Below, one piece after another: positions 61,456 to 64,000 of a stretch of 64,000 nt of DNA. The DNA comes from DATJGR01 sp963812255 (GTDB lineage Bacteria > Pseudomonadota > Gammaproteobacteria > Pseudomonadales > Azotimanducaceae). Position 1 is the first letter of the stretch. Every line of letters starts with the position of its first letter. Under the pieces are notes generated by a model. The model searched no databases. It was given only the letters and a program-made list of their open reading frames with translations, and was not told the origin of the DNA. A program made the translations under genes and the position numbers. The stretch covers positions 248,001 through 312,000 of the forward strand of contig CAWEUM010000002.1 in NCBI GenBank assembly GCA_963812255.1, given 5' to 3'.

Positions 61456-63144
61456 TCAGGCGGTTCGCGCCGACTCCAGGCCCAGTTCGTCGATGCTCTG
61501 CTGCCGCATGACAAATTTCTGGATTTTGCCGGTCACCGTCATCGGAAACGCATCAACGAATTTGACGTAGCGAGGAATTTTGTAGCGCGCGATCTGGCCC
61601 TGGCAGAACGCCTTCACGTCGGCCTCGCTGAGCTGCTCGCCCCGAGCGATCTGAATCCACGCCATCAATTCCTCACCGAATTTCGGATCCGGCACGCCGA
61701 TGATCTGAACTTCCTCGATCTTCGGGTGCCGGTAGAGGAATTCCTCGATCTCACGCGGATAGACGTTCTCACCGCCGCGGATGATCATGTCCTTGATTCG
61801 TCCGGCGATGTTGACGTAGCCGTCCTCGTCCATGACGGCCAGATCGCCGGTGTGCATCCACCGCCCAGTGTCGATGGCAGCATTCGTTGCCCCGTCATTG
61901 TTCCAGTACCCCAGCATCACGCTGTACCCGCGGGTGCAGAATTCCCCCAGTGCACCGCGTGGCAACGTGCGACCCGTGTCCGGGTCGACGACCTTGACTT
62001 CAACGTGCGGATGCACTTCACCGACGGTGCCGACTTGCTTTTCGAGGGGCGCGCCGATCCGCGTCTGCGTCGAGACAGGGCTCGTTTCGGTCATCCCGTA
62101 ACCGATCGCGACCTCCCGCATGTTCATCAGCGACTGAACCTTACGCATCACCTCCACCGGGCACGGCGCGCCCGCCATGATCCCGGTGCGCAACGATTGC
62201 AGATCGAACTGCGCGAAATTTGGCAACGCCAGTTCGGCAATGAACATGGTCGGCACGCCGTACAACGCCGTCGCACGTTCCTCCTGCACCGCGTGCAATA
62301 CAGCGTCTGCGTCGAAGGCCTGTTCCGGATAGATCATCGTTGCACCGTGACTGACGCAGCCGAGATTGCCCATCACCATGCCGAAGCAGTGGTACAACGG
62401 CACCGGAATCACCAGACGGTCGCGCGCGCTGAAATTCATCAGCCGCGCCACGAAGTAACCGTTATTCAAAATGTTGTGATGGCTCAGCGTTGCACCCTTT
62501 GGAAAACCGGTCGTACCGCTGGTGTATTGGATGTTGATCGGGTCGTCGAAATCGAGCGATGCCTGGCGCGTCGCCAATGCCTCCGCGCTGACTTCCGCAG
62601 CGCGTGCAATCAAGTCGGACCACGTGATCATGCCGGCACGCGGCGCGCCGAGCGTGATGACGACCTCGAGTTGCGGCAACCGGGCCAGCTTCAGCGCACC
62701 GGCCGAACCGTTGCAAACCTCGGGCGCAACGCTTTCCAGGATCTCGTTGTAGTTAGTCGTCTTGAACGTGTCCGTGAGCACCAGGTAGCGGCAGCCCGAT
62801 TGATTCAACGCATATTCCAGTTCCGAGGCCTGATAACTCGGATTGACGTTGACGAGGATGGCCCCGAGTTTGCTCGTTGCGAACTGCGTCAGCGTCCATT
62901 CGACGCGGTTCGTCGACCAGATGCCCACCCGTTCGCCGCGCTCGACGCCAAGCGCCATGAATGCGCGCGCCAGCGCATCGACCCGTTCACCCAATTCAGC
63001 GTAAGTCCAGCGAATTCCCTGGTGACGCGCCACAAGCGCCTCGTTGGTGCCGTGCTCGGCTACGGTCACATCCAGCATGTCGCCGATCGTGATCCCCAGC
63101 AGTCCCGTATCCGACCGTCCGGAGGAATAGCTCAATTGCGTCAT
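61456..63144 (-). CDS. AMP-forming acyl-CoA synthetase
   Basis: A 562-residue ANL-superfamily ligase that activates a carboxylic acid via acyl-AMP. Motifs: YTSGTTGFPKGA (ATP loop, about 207-219), YGMTETSP, the TGDLAVMDEDGY hinge region, GRIKDMIIRGGENVYPREIEE and the catalytic lysine in VTGKIQKF near the C-terminus. Overall pattern is that of medium/long-chain acyl-CoA synthetases of the ACSF2/FadD3-like group; the acid is unknown. Start ATG 63144 follows GGAG. It is transcribed towards the dehydrogenase gene (84 bases apart) and away from selA. Confidence 0.9.
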   Translation of the reverse strand: MTQLSYSSGRSDTGLLGITIGDMLDVTVAEHGTNEALVARHQGIRWTYAELGERVDALARAFMALGVERGERVGIWSTNRVEWTLTQFATSKLGAILVNVNPSYQASELEYALNQSGCRYLVLTDTFKTTNYNEILESVAPEVCNGSAGALKLARLPQLEVVITLGAPRAGMITWSDLIARAAEVSAEALATRQASLDFDDPINIQYTSGTTGFPKGATLSHHNILNNGYFVARLMNFSARDRLVIPVPLYHCFGMVMGNLGCVSHGATMIYPEQAFDADAVLHAVQEERATALYGVPTMFIAELALPNFAQFDLQSLRTGIMAGAPCPVEVMRKVQSLMNMREVAIGYGMTETSPVSTQTRIGAPLEKQVGTVGEVHPHVEVKVVDPDTGRTLPRGALGEFCTRGYSVMLGYWNNDGATNAAIDTGRWMHTGDLAVMDEDGYVNIAGRIKDMIIRGGENVYPREIEEFLYRHPKIEEVQIIGVPDPKFGEELMAWIQIARGEQLSEADVKAFCQGQIARYKIPRYVKFVDAFPMTVTGKIQKFVMRQQSIDELGLESARTA

Positions 63145-63258
63145 AGGGTTGCTCCGGGAAACACGAGACGAGGCGACACGCCCATCGACGCGATACTACC
63201 TTCGTCAAATGGGGCTTGCGAGTAGACTAGCGGTGCATCCATCCGTGAGGCACATTCG

Positions 63259-64000
63259 ATGTCGGAACGCGCACGCCTGCCAAGCGTCGATCGAGTGATC
63301 CGGCATGCGGCGCTGTCTGGTGTGGTGGCACGCTACGGATTGGAACTCGTCAAAGGGGCGGTGCGCGATATCCAGCAACAGATTCGCAGCCAAATGACCG
63401 CACCCGAGTGGGCGACGGACGCGGAAAGCTATCGCGACGCTGTCGATCAACGTCTCGCGCAATACGTTGGTCCGGGTTTGCAGAACGTGTTCAACATGAC
63501 CGGGACCATCATCCACACGAACCTCGGACGTGCGCAGCTCAGCCGCGCCATGGCCCAGGCCGGTGTCGAAGCGGCGGTGAATCCCGTGACCCTCGAGTAC
63601 GACCTCGACCATGGCCGCCGTGGAGATCGCGACACCGCGATCGAACCGATGCTCCGCGCGCTGACCGGCGCCGAGGCTGCAACGGTCGTCAACAACAACG
63701 CCGCGGCGCTGCTGCTGGTGCTGAATACGCTCGGACTGGGGCGGACGGTACCGGTATCACGCGGTGAGTTGATCGAAATCGGCGGTAGTTTTCGGCTCCC
63801 TGAGATCATCGAGCGCGCGGGCTGTCACATTCGTGAGGTCGGCACGACCAACCGTACCCGCGTGAGCGACTTCGAGAACGCGATCGATGATTCGACCGCA
63901 CTGTTGCTCAAAGTCCATCCCAGCAATTATCGCATCGAGGGCTTCACGGCGTCCGTCACGACCCCGGTACTGGGTCGACTCGCGCGCGAACGTCAGCTAC
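63259..64000 (+). CDS. selA: L-seryl-tRNA(Sec) selenium transferase, 3'-truncated by the window edge
   Basis: Converts seryl-tRNA(Sec) to selenocysteyl-tRNA(Sec) with selenophosphate, using pyridoxal phosphate. The first 247 residues are visible out of about 460: the N-terminal helical domain (LPSVDRVIRHA), the FNMTGTIIHTNLGRAQLS signature at the start of the PLP fold, VNNNAAALLLVLNTL, and SRGELIEIGGSFRLPEI. The PLP lysine lies beyond the window. ATG 63259 is preceded by GAGG. The presence of selA implies that the organism makes selenoproteins; selB, selC and selD are not in view. Confidence 0.96.
   Translation, partial: MSERARLPSVDRVIRHAALSGVVARYGLELVKGAVRDIQQQIRSQMTAPEWATDAESYRDAVDQRLAQYVGPGLQNVFNMTGTIIHTNLGRAQLSRAMAQAGVEAAVNPVTLEYDLDHGRRGDRDTAIEPMLRALTGAEAATVVNNNAAALLLVLNTLGLGRTVPVSRGELIEIGGSFRLPEIIERAGCHIREVGTTNRTRVSDFENAIDDSTALLLKVHPSNYRIEGFTASVTTPVLGRLARERQL

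Noticed and set aside
61021..63225. A 734-residue rightward frame antisense to the acyl-CoA synthetase gene.
   Set aside because: Arg/His/Asp-rich composition without domains; the sense strand carries all acyl-CoA synthetase motifs. Same reasoning applies to the long antisense frames at 52728-53939, 53952-55034 and 56327-58009.

Overview
The window is a GC-rich, densely coded piece of bacterial chromosome, 64 kb long. It holds 55 protein genes I can support, three tRNA genes and no mobile element, prophage, CRISPR array or rRNA. The content and order point to a gammaproteobacterium: tRNA-Pro/Arg/His-tig-clpP-clpX-lon-hupB-ppiD, leuCDB-asd-fimV-truA-trpFBA, prmB-aroC and a complete sdhCDAB-sucAB-lpd-sucCD operon are all blocks known from that class (Pseudomonas-like layouts). 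I cannot name the genus. The first gene (metH) enters cut off at its 5' end and the last (selA) leaves cut off at its 3' end. No gene-free stretch exceeds 300 bases.

Layout. 1-7 kb: metH, a tiny membrane-protein gene on the opposite strand, cysI with its DUF934 partner, and a Kef-like antiporter. 7-14 kb: an AcuI/YhdH reductase, sohB, an SCP2-like gene, then the overlapping operon methyltransferase-rnhA-dnaQ-nudC facing mltD. 13.7-22.5 kb: the protein quality-control block ppiD, hupB, lon, clpX, clpP, tig and three tRNAs, all leftward. 22.6-24.2 kb: folD and lpxH. 24.3-43 kb: a long leftward run that begins with leuC and passes through leuD, leuB, asd, fimV, truA, trpF, trpB, trpA, folC, a SPOR protein gene, cvpA, purF, moxR, a DUF58 gene, a tgpA-like transglutaminase gene and a DUF1289 gene. 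43-48 kb: a LysR regulator, aroC, prmB, htpG. 47.9-60.5 kb: the TCA-cycle operon, with gltA transcribed divergently. 60.5-64 kb: a beta-hydroxyacid dehydrogenase, an acyl-CoA synthetase and the start of selA.

How the genes work together. The largest coherent unit is the TCA block: citrate synthase, succinate dehydrogenase, 2-oxoglutarate dehydrogenase with its own E3 subunit, and succinyl-CoA synthetase, served by back-to-back promoters at about 59.0-59.1 kb. The leftward biosynthetic run covers leucine, aspartate-semialdehyde, tryptophan, folate and purine steps, with many 4-base stop/start overlaps that suggest translational coupling.

The window is mostly core genome, and I found no clear undescribed multi-gene system. 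The observations most worth a second look are: a truA gene whose only reading-frame-consistent start is CTG; a 40-residue membrane protein gene antisense between metH and cysI; a histidine/acid-rich insert in trigger factor; glutamate in place of the catalytic aspartate 60 in TrpA; the absence of accD and gloB from positions where related genomes usually keep them; a lon terminator that contains the -35 box of the hupB promoter; and a compact moxR-DUF58-tgpA-DUF1289 envelope cluster of poorly known function.
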